Below, in pieces: positions 21,013 to 27,964 of a stretch of DNA of 64,000 nucleotides. Each line of letters opens with the position of its first letter. Within the stretch, counting starts at the first letter, position 1. Position numbers and translations under genes: made by a program. The notes under the pieces are model-generated. The model did not search any database, had not been told where the DNA came from, and saw only the letters and a program-made list of their open reading frames with translations. The DNA is taken from the NCBI RefSeq assembly GCF_030269445.1, contig NZ_BSTJ01000002.1:434001-498000 (forward strand). The letters run 5' to 3'. The DNA is from Actinoallomurus iriomotensis. GTDB taxonomy: Bacteria; Actinomycetota; Actinomycetes; Streptosporangiales; Streptosporangiaceae.

Positions 21013-22462
21013 AACCGTCCTGCTCCGGATCGGCGGCCGCACCCGGCCCGCGGCCGGCGAAGCGACGTACGAGGCGGTCAGCCCGGTGACCGGTCAGGGC
21101 TTCACGCGTATCGCGCAGGCGGGTGAGGAGGACGTCGAGGCCGCCGTCTCGGCCGCGGCCGCGGCGTTCGAGGCGCACCTGCAGGAGACCGCGTTCACAC
21201 GAGCGGCGTGGTGTCACCGCATCGCCGACGTGATCGAGAGCCGCATGGCCGAGCTCGGCCGGCTTCTCTCTCTCGAACACGGAAAGCCTCTCGCCCAGGC
21301 CGAAGCCGAGGTCATGCTGTCGGCCCAGGGATTCCGGCTGGCGGCGGAGGAGGCCAAGCGGCTGACCGGCGAGACGATTCCCGTCCAGGACCAGAACAAG
21401 CTCGTCCTGACCACCCGCAAGCCGCGCGGGGTGTTCGCCGCGATCACCCCGTTCAACTTTCCGGTGAACATCCCGGTCGAATATCTCGGCCCGCTGCTGG
21501 CCTGCGGAAACGCCGTGGTGTGGCGGCCCGCCCCGTCGACCGCCGCCGTCGCGGGGGCCCTGTACGACTGCGTCGAGGCCGCCGACGTGCCACCCGGCCT
21601 GATCAACCTTGTCACCGGCACCGACGTCGGACCGGCCCGGACGCTCGTGTCGCATCCGAAGGTCGTCGGCGTGTGCTTCACCGGCAGCTCGAGGACGGGC
21701 GCGGAGATCGCCGAACTCGCGGCCGGCAAGACGCAGCTGATGGAGCTGGGCGGCAACGGGCCCATCGTCGTGCTCCCCGACGCGGACCTGGAACGCACCG
21801 CCGCCGCGGTCGCCTCCTCGGCGTTCATGAACTCCGGCCAGTCGTGCTCGGCGGCCGGCCGGGTCATCGTGGCCGGTTCGGTCGCCGCGGAACTCGAAGA
21901 ACGTCTCGTCGAACAGGCGAGGCGAGAGATCGTCGGATCACCCTTCGATCCGGCGACCACCATGGGCCCGGTCCACTCACGAGGCGTGGCGGACACGATG
22001 GCCCGGCACGTCGCGGACGCGGGGTCCCGCGGGGCGCGCGTCGTCTTCGGCGGCGCCGCGCTGCCCGACCGCCCGACCCCCCTCTACTGGCAGCCGACCG
22101 TTCTCACCGACGTGCGCGCCGACACCGCGGTCATGCGGGAGGAGACCTTCGGGCCGATCGCCCCCATCCACCGGGTCGATGACGACATCGACGCGATCGT
22201 GGGGGTCGCCAACACCGGGGTCCACGGTCTCAGCTCGGCCGTCTTCGGACAGGACCTGGACCGTACGCTCTCCGTGGCCGGCCGCCTGCGGGTCGGCCAA
22301 GTGACCATCAACGACACCAGTAACTACTGGGAACTGCACCTTCCGTTCGGTGGGGCGCCGGGCCGGGCCAGCGGACAGGGACGTCTCGGCGGCAGGCACG
22401 CGGCCGAGACGGTGACCGAGTTGCAGTCGATCTCCATCAGCCTGACATCCCCCTGGCGCTGA
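21005..22462 (+). CDS. NAD(P)-dependent aldehyde dehydrogenase
   Basis: A 485-residue aldehyde dehydrogenase with catalytic Cys in NSGQSCSAAGR, general-base Glu in LMELGGNGP and the AITPFNFPVN cofactor segment. It ends early after the HLPFGGAPGRASGQGR segment, as in non-phosphorylating semialdehyde dehydrogenases. The ATG at 21005 has GGAAGG just upstream; the frame's earlier codons lie inside the ATPase gene. By context it would oxidise the aldehyde made by the threonine-aldolase-type enzymes, giving an acid for central metabolism. Its natural aldehyde is not determined. Confidence 0.9.
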   Translation: MSETVLLRIGGRTRPAAGEATYEAVSPVTGQGFTRIAQAGEEDVEAAVSAAAAAFEAHLQETAFTRAAWCHRIADVIESRMAELGRLLSLEHGKPLAQAEAEVMLSAQGFRLAAEEAKRLTGETIPVQDQNKLVLTTRKPRGVFAAITPFNFPVNIPVEYLGPLLACGNAVVWRPAPSTAAVAGALYDCVEAADVPPGLINLVTGTDVGPARTLVSHPKVVGVCFTGSSRTGAEIAELAAGKTQLMELGGNGPIVVLPDADLERTAAAVASSAFMNSGQSCSAAGRVIVAGSVAAELEERLVEQARREIVGSPFDPATTMGPVHSRGVADTMARHVADAGSRGARVVFGGAALPDRPTPLYWQPTVLTDVRADTAVMREETFGPIAPIHRVDDDIDAIVGVANTGVHGLSSAVFGQDLDRTLSVAGRLRVGQVTINDTSNYWELHLPFGGAPGRASGQGRLGGRHAAETVTELQSISISLTSPWR

Positions 22463-22496
22463 CCCGCCCGGCCGCGGGAATCTTGTGGAGGAAAGC

Positions 22497-24812
22497 ATGA
22501 TCAGTACGGCGACGGGTTCCGCGCGAACGGCTCAGGACGCCGAGGCGATCCGGGAGATCGAGCGGAGAGTCCTCTGGTTGTCCACGGCGATCGTGGACCA
22601 TGCCAACCGGGTGCGCCCCAACCCGTCGGGGCTGAAGGTCGGCGGGCACCAGGCGTCGTCGGCGTCGACCGTCTCGATCATGACCTCGCTGTGGTTCCGC
22701 CATCTACGGGCCGAGGACCGTGTGTCGGTCAAGCCCCACGCCTCCCCGGTGCTGCATGCGATCAACTACCTGCTGGGGAACCTGGACGAGTCCTACCTGA
22801 CGACGCTGCGCGAGTTCGGCGGCCTGCAGAGCTATCCGAGCCGGTCGAAGGACCCTGATCCGGTGGACTACTCCACCGGGTCGGTCGGGATCGGCGCGAC
22901 GGCCCCGATCTGGGGCGCGCTCGCCCGCCGCTACCTGGACGGAAAGATCCCCAGTACGCCCGGCGGCCGGCAGTACTCGCTGGTCGGAGACGCCGAACTG
23001 GACGAGGGCGCCGTGTGGGAGGCGGTCCTGGACCCCGGCGTGGCCGAGCTCGGCGAGGTCGTGTGGATCGTCGACCTGAACCGCCAGTCGCTCGACCGGG
23101 TGGTACCGCACCTGGCCGCCGACCGGTTGCGGGTGATGTTCGCCGCCGCCGGATGGCAGGTGCTCACCGTGAAGTACGGGCGGCTGCTGGAGGACCTGTT
23201 CGCCCGTCCCGGCGGGGACGCGCTGCGGACCCGGATCGACGCCATGCCGAATCCCGAGTACCAGCGGCTGTTGCGCTGCGAAGCCGGTGAGCTGCGCAGG
23301 CGGCTGCCGGGCGGCGATCCCACCATCGCCCGGCTGATCGTAGACCTGGACGACGCGACACTCGTGGCCGCGGTACGCAATCTCGGCGGACACGATCTCG
23401 ACAGCCTGAGCGCGGCGATCGAGGCGATCGAGGACACCCGACCGACAGTGATCTTCGCCTACACCGTGAAGGGCCACGGCCTGCCGACGCAGGGGCATCC
23501 GCAGAACCACTCCTCGCTGCTGAGCGAGAAGCAGATGCGGGAGCTCGCGGCCAGCCTGGGGACCGAGCTGGACGACCCGTGGCGGCGCTTCGCGGCGGGT
23601 TCACCCGCGGCGGAGTCGTGCGCGGCGACGGCCGCACGACTGCGGCGCGAGCCGACGCCGCTCCAGCCGCCGCCGGCACTGCCCGTGGATATCGGGCGCA
23701 CCCCGACCGGAGCCGCGACGAGCCAGGCGGCCCTGGGCCGAGTGCTGCTCGACCTGACCCGCGAGGCACCCGAGGCCGCGAAGCGCGTCGTGACGGTGAG
23801 CCCGGACGTGACCTCGACCACCAACCTCGGCGGCTGGGTCAACAAGATCGGTGTCTGGTCACCGACGGATCGGCGGGACTGGTTCGCCGACGACGCCGAG
23901 ACGATCCTGCACTGGCGGGAGTCCCCCGCCGGGCAGCACATCGAACTCGGCATCGCCGAGACGAACCTGGTCGGGCTGCTGGGCGAACTCGGCGCGACCT
24001 GGAGCCGCTGGAACCAGCCGCTGCTCCCCATCGGCGTGCTGTACGACCCGTTCGTGGGACGGGCGCTGGAACCCTGGTCGTTCGGCATCTACGCGGGAGG
24101 ACAGTCGATTCTGATCGGCACTCCCTCCGGCGTGACGCTGGCGCCCGAAGGAGGAGCGCACCAGTCCATCACCACCCCGTCGATCGCGCTGGAACAGCCG
24201 GGCTGCGTCGCCTACGAACCGGCCTTCGCCATCGACGTCGAATGGACCCTGCTGGCGAGCCTGGCGAGGCTCGGCCGGCCCGACGGCGGTTCGGCCTATC
24301 TCCGCCTGTCGACCCGTCCGGTGGACCAGACACTGGCCTCGGTCCCCGCCGACCCCGCAGCGCGTGAACGCCGCCGACGCCAGGTCGTGGCCGGCGCCTA
24401 CCCGCTGCGCCGTGCCGACGATCCGGCCGTGACGATCGCCGCGATGGGGGCGTTGGTGCCCGAGGCGCTGGCCGCCGCGGAGCGCCTGGAATCGGCCGGA
24501 GTCGGTACCGACGTGATCTGCGTGACCAGCCCCGGCCTGCTCTTCGAGGCGCTGCTGTCCCGGCAGGGCAGCGCCGAGGGGCCGAGCTGGATCCTGGACC
24601 AGGTGTTCCCATCCGCCCGTGCCACGCCGCTGGTGACCGTCCTGGACGGCCACCCCCACACGCTGGCGTTCCTGACCGGTGTCAACAACGTCCGCGGCAT
24701 GGCCCTGGGCGTCACGCGGTTCGGCCAGTCAGGCTCGCTGGAGGACGTCTACCGCCACCACGGCATCGACACCGACTCCATTATCCGATCCGCTCTCGAC
24801 TTGGCCGAATGA
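22497..24812 (+). CDS. Pyruvate dehydrogenase E1-like (AceE/MdeB-type) transketolase-family protein
   Basis: A 771-residue homodimeric-type 2-oxoacid dehydrogenase E1. The N-terminal TPP region has VGDAELDEGAVWEA (the GDxE part of the TPP motif) and DLNRQSLDR. The middle pyrimidine domain has HIELGIAETNLVGLLG, whose glutamate activates TPP, and the C-terminal transketolase domain follows. It is shorter than AceE (about 890). GGAGG before the ATG at 22497 fixes the start. No E2 or E3 gene is adjacent, so it must borrow these or act as a decarboxylase. MdeB-like relatives handle 2-oxobutyrate, which would suit threonine-derived carbon. Confidence 0.82.
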   Translation: MISTATGSARTAQDAEAIREIERRVLWLSTAIVDHANRVRPNPSGLKVGGHQASSASTVSIMTSLWFRHLRAEDRVSVKPHASPVLHAINYLLGNLDESYLTTLREFGGLQSYPSRSKDPDPVDYSTGSVGIGATAPIWGALARRYLDGKIPSTPGGRQYSLVGDAELDEGAVWEAVLDPGVAELGEVVWIVDLNRQSLDRVVPHLAADRLRVMFAAAGWQVLTVKYGRLLEDLFARPGGDALRTRIDAMPNPEYQRLLRCEAGELRRRLPGGDPTIARLIVDLDDATLVAAVRNLGGHDLDSLSAAIEAIEDTRPTVIFAYTVKGHGLPTQGHPQNHSSLLSEKQMRELAASLGTELDDPWRRFAAGSPAAESCAATAARLRREPTPLQPPPALPVDIGRTPTGAATSQAALGRVLLDLTREAPEAAKRVVTVSPDVTSTTNLGGWVNKIGVWSPTDRRDWFADDAETILHWRESPAGQHIELGIAETNLVGLLGELGATWSRWNQPLLPIGVLYDPFVGRALEPWSFGIYAGGQSILIGTPSGVTLAPEGGAHQSITTPSIALEQPGCVAYEPAFAIDVEWTLLASLARLGRPDGGSAYLRLSTRPVDQTLASVPADPAARERRRRQVVAGAYPLRRADDPAVTIAAMGALVPEALAAAERLESAGVGTDVICVTSPGLLFEALLSRQGSAEGPSWILDQVFPSARATPLVTVLDGHPHTLAFLTGVNNVRGMALGVTRFGQSGSLEDVYRHHGIDTDSIIRSALDLAE

Positions 24813-24830
24813 CCGTCATCGGCGACGGTC
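24811..24830. terminator. Bidirectional terminator hairpin
   Basis: GACCGTC (24811-24817) and GACGGTC (24824-24830) form a perfect 7-bp stem with a 6-nt loop. It overlaps the stop codon of the E1-like gene and lies 4 nt from the stop of pqqE, which is transcribed the other way. Only 22 bp separates the two genes, so it must serve both. Confidence 0.6.
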
Positions 24831-24834
24831 CAGG

Positions 24835-25923
24835 TCATCCGTTCCGGGCGGGGCGGCGGTAGGTGAGGTTCTGCTCCGGGCCGCCGCGGCTCGCGGTCGT
24901 CGCGGGATCGCGTACGAGCCGGTGGTCGGGGGACAGTGCGCAGGCGGGGTCGGTGCGGGCGGCGTCTCCGGTGAGGGCGTACGCCTGGCAGCGGCAGCCG
25001 CCGAAGTCGATCTCGCGTCGCGGGCATTCGCGGCACGGCGTGGGCATCCAGGCGGTTCCGCGGTAGGCGTTGAAGGCGGCCGATCGAGCCCAGATCCAGG
25101 CGAGAGAGTGGTCTCGCACGTTCGGCGGTGACAGGTCCGGGAGCGCGTAGGCCGCCGGGCACGGCAGGGCGGCGCCGTCGGGGCCGACGGTGATGGACCG
25201 GGCGCCCCAGCCGCCCATGCAGGGTTTGGCCACGCCCTCGTAGTAGTCCGGCACGACCCAGATGAGTTCCGGCCGTCCGCCCAGACGTTCCCGCCAGGTG
25301 ACGACCGTGTCCTTCGCGGACTCCAGTTGCTCTCGCGTGGGCAGGAGCGCGGTGCGGTTCCGCAGTGCCCAGCCGTAGAACTGGGTGTTGGCGAGCTCGA
25401 TCCGGTCGGCGCCCCAGCGGACGCCGAGTTCGATGATCTCCGCGATGTGGTCGAGGTTGTGCCGGTGGAGGACGACGTTGAGGCCGAACGGCAGGCCGGC
25501 GCGGCGTATCACGCCTGCCGCCCGCTCCTTGGCGGCGAACGACGGTCTTCCCGCGATGCGGTCCGAGCCCTCCGCTCGCGAGTCCTGGACCGAGAGCTGC
25601 ACCGCGTCCAGGCCGGCCCGGACCAGTTCGTCCAGGCGGCCCGCCTCCAGCCCGAGCCCGCTGGTGACGAGCTGGGTGTAGATGCCCGCCGCGTGCGCGG
25701 CGGCGACGATCTCGGCGAGGTCGGCGTGCAGCAGTGGCTCGCCGCCGGAGACGTGCGCCTGGACGACGCCCAGGTCGGCGGCCTCGGCCAGCACGCGGGA
25801 CCACTCGGCGGTGGTCAGCTCGGTGCGACGGCGGACCAGCTCCAGCGGGTTGGAGCAGTACGGGCAGTGCAGCGGGCAGGCGTGCGTGACCTCCGCGAGC
25901 AGGGCCCAGGGAGCCTCGGTCAC
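24835..25923 (-). CDS. pqqE: PQQ biosynthesis radical SAM protein PqqE
   Basis: A 362-residue radical SAM enzyme that, with PqqD, forms the C-C crosslink between the Glu and Tyr of PqqA. The [4Fe-4S]-SAM motif is Cys16-x3-Cys20-x2-Cys23 (THACPLHCPYCSNP). GGEPLLH is the SAM-binding segment. The C-terminal cysteines (KPCMGG, CRECPRREIDFGGCRC) ligate auxiliary clusters. The GTG start overlaps the pqqD stop as GTGA. The apparent extension to 26046 belongs to another frame of pqqD. It is the last gene of the pqqABCDE operon. Confidence 0.97.
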   Translation of the reverse strand: MTEAPWALLAEVTHACPLHCPYCSNPLELVRRRTELTTAEWSRVLAEAADLGVVQAHVSGGEPLLHADLAEIVAAAHAAGIYTQLVTSGLGLEAGRLDELVRAGLDAVQLSVQDSRAEGSDRIAGRPSFAAKERAAGVIRRAGLPFGLNVVLHRHNLDHIAEIIELGVRWGADRIELANTQFYGWALRNRTALLPTREQLESAKDTVVTWRERLGGRPELIWVVPDYYEGVAKPCMGGWGARSITVGPDGAALPCPAAYALPDLSPPNVRDHSLAWIWARSAAFNAYRGTAWMPTPCRECPRREIDFGGCRCQAYALTGDAARTDPACALSPDHRLVRDPATTASRGGPEQNLTYRRPARNG

Positions 25924-26189
25924 CGCACCCACCCCTCCCCGCGTACGCGGTCCAGGAACTCCGGCACGTCCTCGGCGACGGGTGCGCCGGGGAACGTCTC
26001 GGCGAGGTGGGCGACGATCTCGGCGACGGTGCGATGGCCGTCGCACAGCCGGAGGATGTGACCGGCCTCAACGTTGAGCAGTACGGCGCGCTCCGGCATG
26101 AGCAGGAGGTCGGCGTCGCGGACGCGGTCGTGGCGCAGGACGATCGAGCGGGCCAGCGACGGCCGCCAGCCGGGGGACTCAGCGGGCAT
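25920..26189 (-). CDS. pqqD: PQQ biosynthesis peptide chaperone PqqD
   Basis: An 89-residue RiPP-recognition-element protein that holds PqqA and delivers it to PqqE. SIVLRHDRVRDADLLLMPER, VLLNVEAGHILRLCDGHRTV and the winged-helix C-terminal half match the PqqD family, and the length is normal. The start at 26189 overlaps the pqqC end by 11 nt. The longer frame to 26414 is only pqqC read out of frame. Confidence 0.95.
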   Translation of the reverse strand: MPAESPGWRPSLARSIVLRHDRVRDADLLLMPERAVLLNVEAGHILRLCDGHRTVAEIVAHLAETFPGAPVAEDVPEFLDRVRGEGWVR

Positions 26190-26892
26190 CGGCCCGCACC
26201 GAGGAGGCGTGCTCGACCGCGTCGAGCAGGGACCACAGGACGTCGCACTTGAAGGTGAACGCGGCCAGGACCTGCTCCTGGTCGGCTCGCGTCCGCGCCC
26301 ATTCGCCGACCAGGGCCAGCGCCTCCTCGGCGTCCTGGCGTCCCTGCCGGACGCGTACCTGGAAGTAGTGCAGACCGGACGGTTCGATCCAGGGATAGTG
26401 GCGTTCCCACGCACCGATCCGCACCTTCATGAGGTCGGGTGCGAAGAGCTCGGTCAGCGAGGAGGCGACCGCCTGCAGCGGCGTACCGTTCCGGCAGTAG
26501 TTCACGTAGCCGTCCACCGCCAGCCGTACGGCGGGGAGCACGCCCTCGCCCGACAGCAGGAGCACGCGGTCGAGGCCGACGGCCTCGCCGAGCCGCAGCC
26601 AGCGTTCGATGCCGCCCTCCTCGCCGGGACGTCCGTCGTGGTCGTGGATCCGCCGGATCCAGCCCTGCCGCTGCTCGCGGGTGTGCAGCTTGGCCAGGAT
26701 GAGCGCGTCCTTGACCGGGATGTGCCGCTGGTAGTGGAAGCGGTTGAGGACCCAGCACCGCAGCTCCTGCGGGGACAAATCACCGTCGTGCATGCGCAGG
26801 TTGAACGGGTGGCGATGGTGGTAACGCTCGTCGGCCAGGGTGCGGAGCCGCGCCGTCAGCTCGTCCGGTGTCCAGGGCACGGGTGTGGTCAC
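26179..26892 (-). CDS. pqqC: Pyrroloquinoline-quinone synthase PqqC
   Basis: A 237-residue oxidase of the TenA/heme-oxygenase-like fold that performs the final ring closure and eight-electron oxidation to PQQ. Typical stretches are RYHHRHPFNLRMHDGDLSPQ, WVLNRFHYQRHIPVKDALIL, and histidines and tyrosines in RRIHDHDG and DGYVNYCRNG. The GTG start overlaps the pqqB stop (GTGA). Length and motif order are those of the family. Confidence 0.97.
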   Translation of the reverse strand: MTTPVPWTPDELTARLRTLADERYHHRHPFNLRMHDGDLSPQELRCWVLNRFHYQRHIPVKDALILAKLHTREQRQGWIRRIHDHDGRPGEEGGIERWLRLGEAVGLDRVLLLSGEGVLPAVRLAVDGYVNYCRNGTPLQAVASSLTELFAPDLMKVRIGAWERHYPWIEPSGLHYFQVRVRQGRQDAEEALALVGEWARTRADQEQVLAAFTFKCDVLWSLLDAVEHASSVRADAR

Positions 26893-27773
26893 AGCTCGAT
26901 CGCCGTCCTTTCCGCCGCGACGCCGAGTCCCATGGCGACGAGGGCCTGGTGCTCGTCGCCATCGCGGTCGGCCAGCGGATTGGTGTTGTTGAGGTGGGTG
27001 TAGAGGACTTGCGGGCCGGACAGGGCGGCCACGCGCTCGGCCGTCCCGCCGGGGCCGTTGATCGGCAGATGCCCCATCTCGGTCGCGGTGCGCCGGGAGA
27101 TGCCCGTGCGCCGGGGTTCGTCGTCGTCCCAGAACGTGCCGTCCAGAACGGCACAGTCGGCGTCGCGCACCGCGGCGTCGAGTTCGGCGGGCCAGGCGGC
27201 GAGGCAGGGAGCGTAGAGCAGCGACCGGCCGCCGGAGGTGACGCGAAGCGCGACCACCCAGGAGTCGCCGGGCACGTCGAGGTCCGCGGCGTAGCGCGGG
27301 CGCTTCGCGGACACCGGGACGGCCTGGACCTCCAGGGCGCCGTCGAGCCGGACCGGTCCGTCGTCGAGTTCGGTCCAGGTCAGGTCGGTGTAGGGGGCGA
27401 GGACGGTGTCCAGCCGCAGCCCCGCCGACAGCGCCCCGCGGACCGTACGGGTCGCCGCGACCCGCAGGCTCGCCGCCTCCCGGAGCCGGGGCAGACCGAG
27501 GGTGTGGTCGAGTTCGGCGTCGGTGAGGATCACGCCGGCCACCGGGCTCCGGCGGGTGCCGGCGTACGGGCGCAGGTCCGCGGTGGCCTCGATCTGTTCG
27601 GTCACATCCGGGGTGGCGTTCACGACCCACCAGCCCGCGCCGCCCTGGACGGCGAGGGAGGCGTGCCGGCGGCGCCGGGCGGGGTCGTCGCGTGCGGTGG
27701 CACACCCGCCGCACGCGCAGTTCCACTGGGGCACGCCCCCGCCCGCCGCGGTGCCGAGTATCCGCACCCGCAT
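26889..27773 (-). CDS. pqqB: PQQ biosynthesis hydroxylase PqqB
   Basis: A 294-residue metallo-beta-lactamase-fold protein required for PQQ synthesis, thought to hydroxylate the crosslinked tyrosine derivative. It begins MRVRILGTAAGGGVPQWNC and has the Zn-binding CACGGC near the N-terminus, LTDAELDHTLGLPRLRE and YTHLNNTNPL. I start it at ATG 27773, 10 nt after pqqA. The frame reaches 27932 but would swallow pqqA. Confidence 0.96.
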   Translation of the reverse strand: MRVRILGTAAGGGVPQWNCACGGCATARDDPARRRRHASLAVQGGAGWWVVNATPDVTEQIEATADLRPYAGTRRSPVAGVILTDAELDHTLGLPRLREAASLRVAATRTVRGALSAGLRLDTVLAPYTDLTWTELDDGPVRLDGALEVQAVPVSAKRPRYAADLDVPGDSWVVALRVTSGGRSLLYAPCLAAWPAELDAAVRDADCAVLDGTFWDDDEPRRTGISRRTATEMGHLPINGPGGTAERVAALSGPQVLYTHLNNTNPLADRDGDEHQALVAMGLGVAAERTAIEL

Positions 27774-27783
27774 CGGTACCGGG

Positions 27784-27912
27784 TCAGCCCTTCGCGACGA
27801 AGTAGGCCGTGACCTCCATCGACGTCTCGATCGCCTCGTAGTCGGGGCGGCTCCAGCAGGTGGTCCGCTCTCCGCCCTGCCGCTGCTTCCCGTTCGCTCC
27901 GTGGACGGCCAT
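27784..27912 (-). CDS. pqqA: PQQ precursor peptide PqqA (42 aa)
   Basis: This ribosomal precursor of PQQ is short enough to be missed by size filters. It reads 42 residues, ending WSRPDYEAIETSMEVTAYFV then AKG. The family hallmark Glu-x3-Tyr is Glu33 and Tyr37 (EVTAY), the two residues PqqE crosslinks. AAAGGAG stands 6 nt before the ATG at 27912. The N-terminal 19 residues are longer and more polar than in classical 23-29-residue PqqA, a feature of actinobacterial versions. It leads pqqBCDE and follows the PQQ-dehydrogenase gene by 52 nt. Confidence 0.95.
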   Translation of the reverse strand: MAVHGANGKQRQGGERTTCWSRPDYEAIETSMEVTAYFVAKG

Positions 27913-27964
27913 CTGGTGCTCCTTTCGCTCACTCATCTGGTACCCGGCGTCGACCGCGGCCGTC

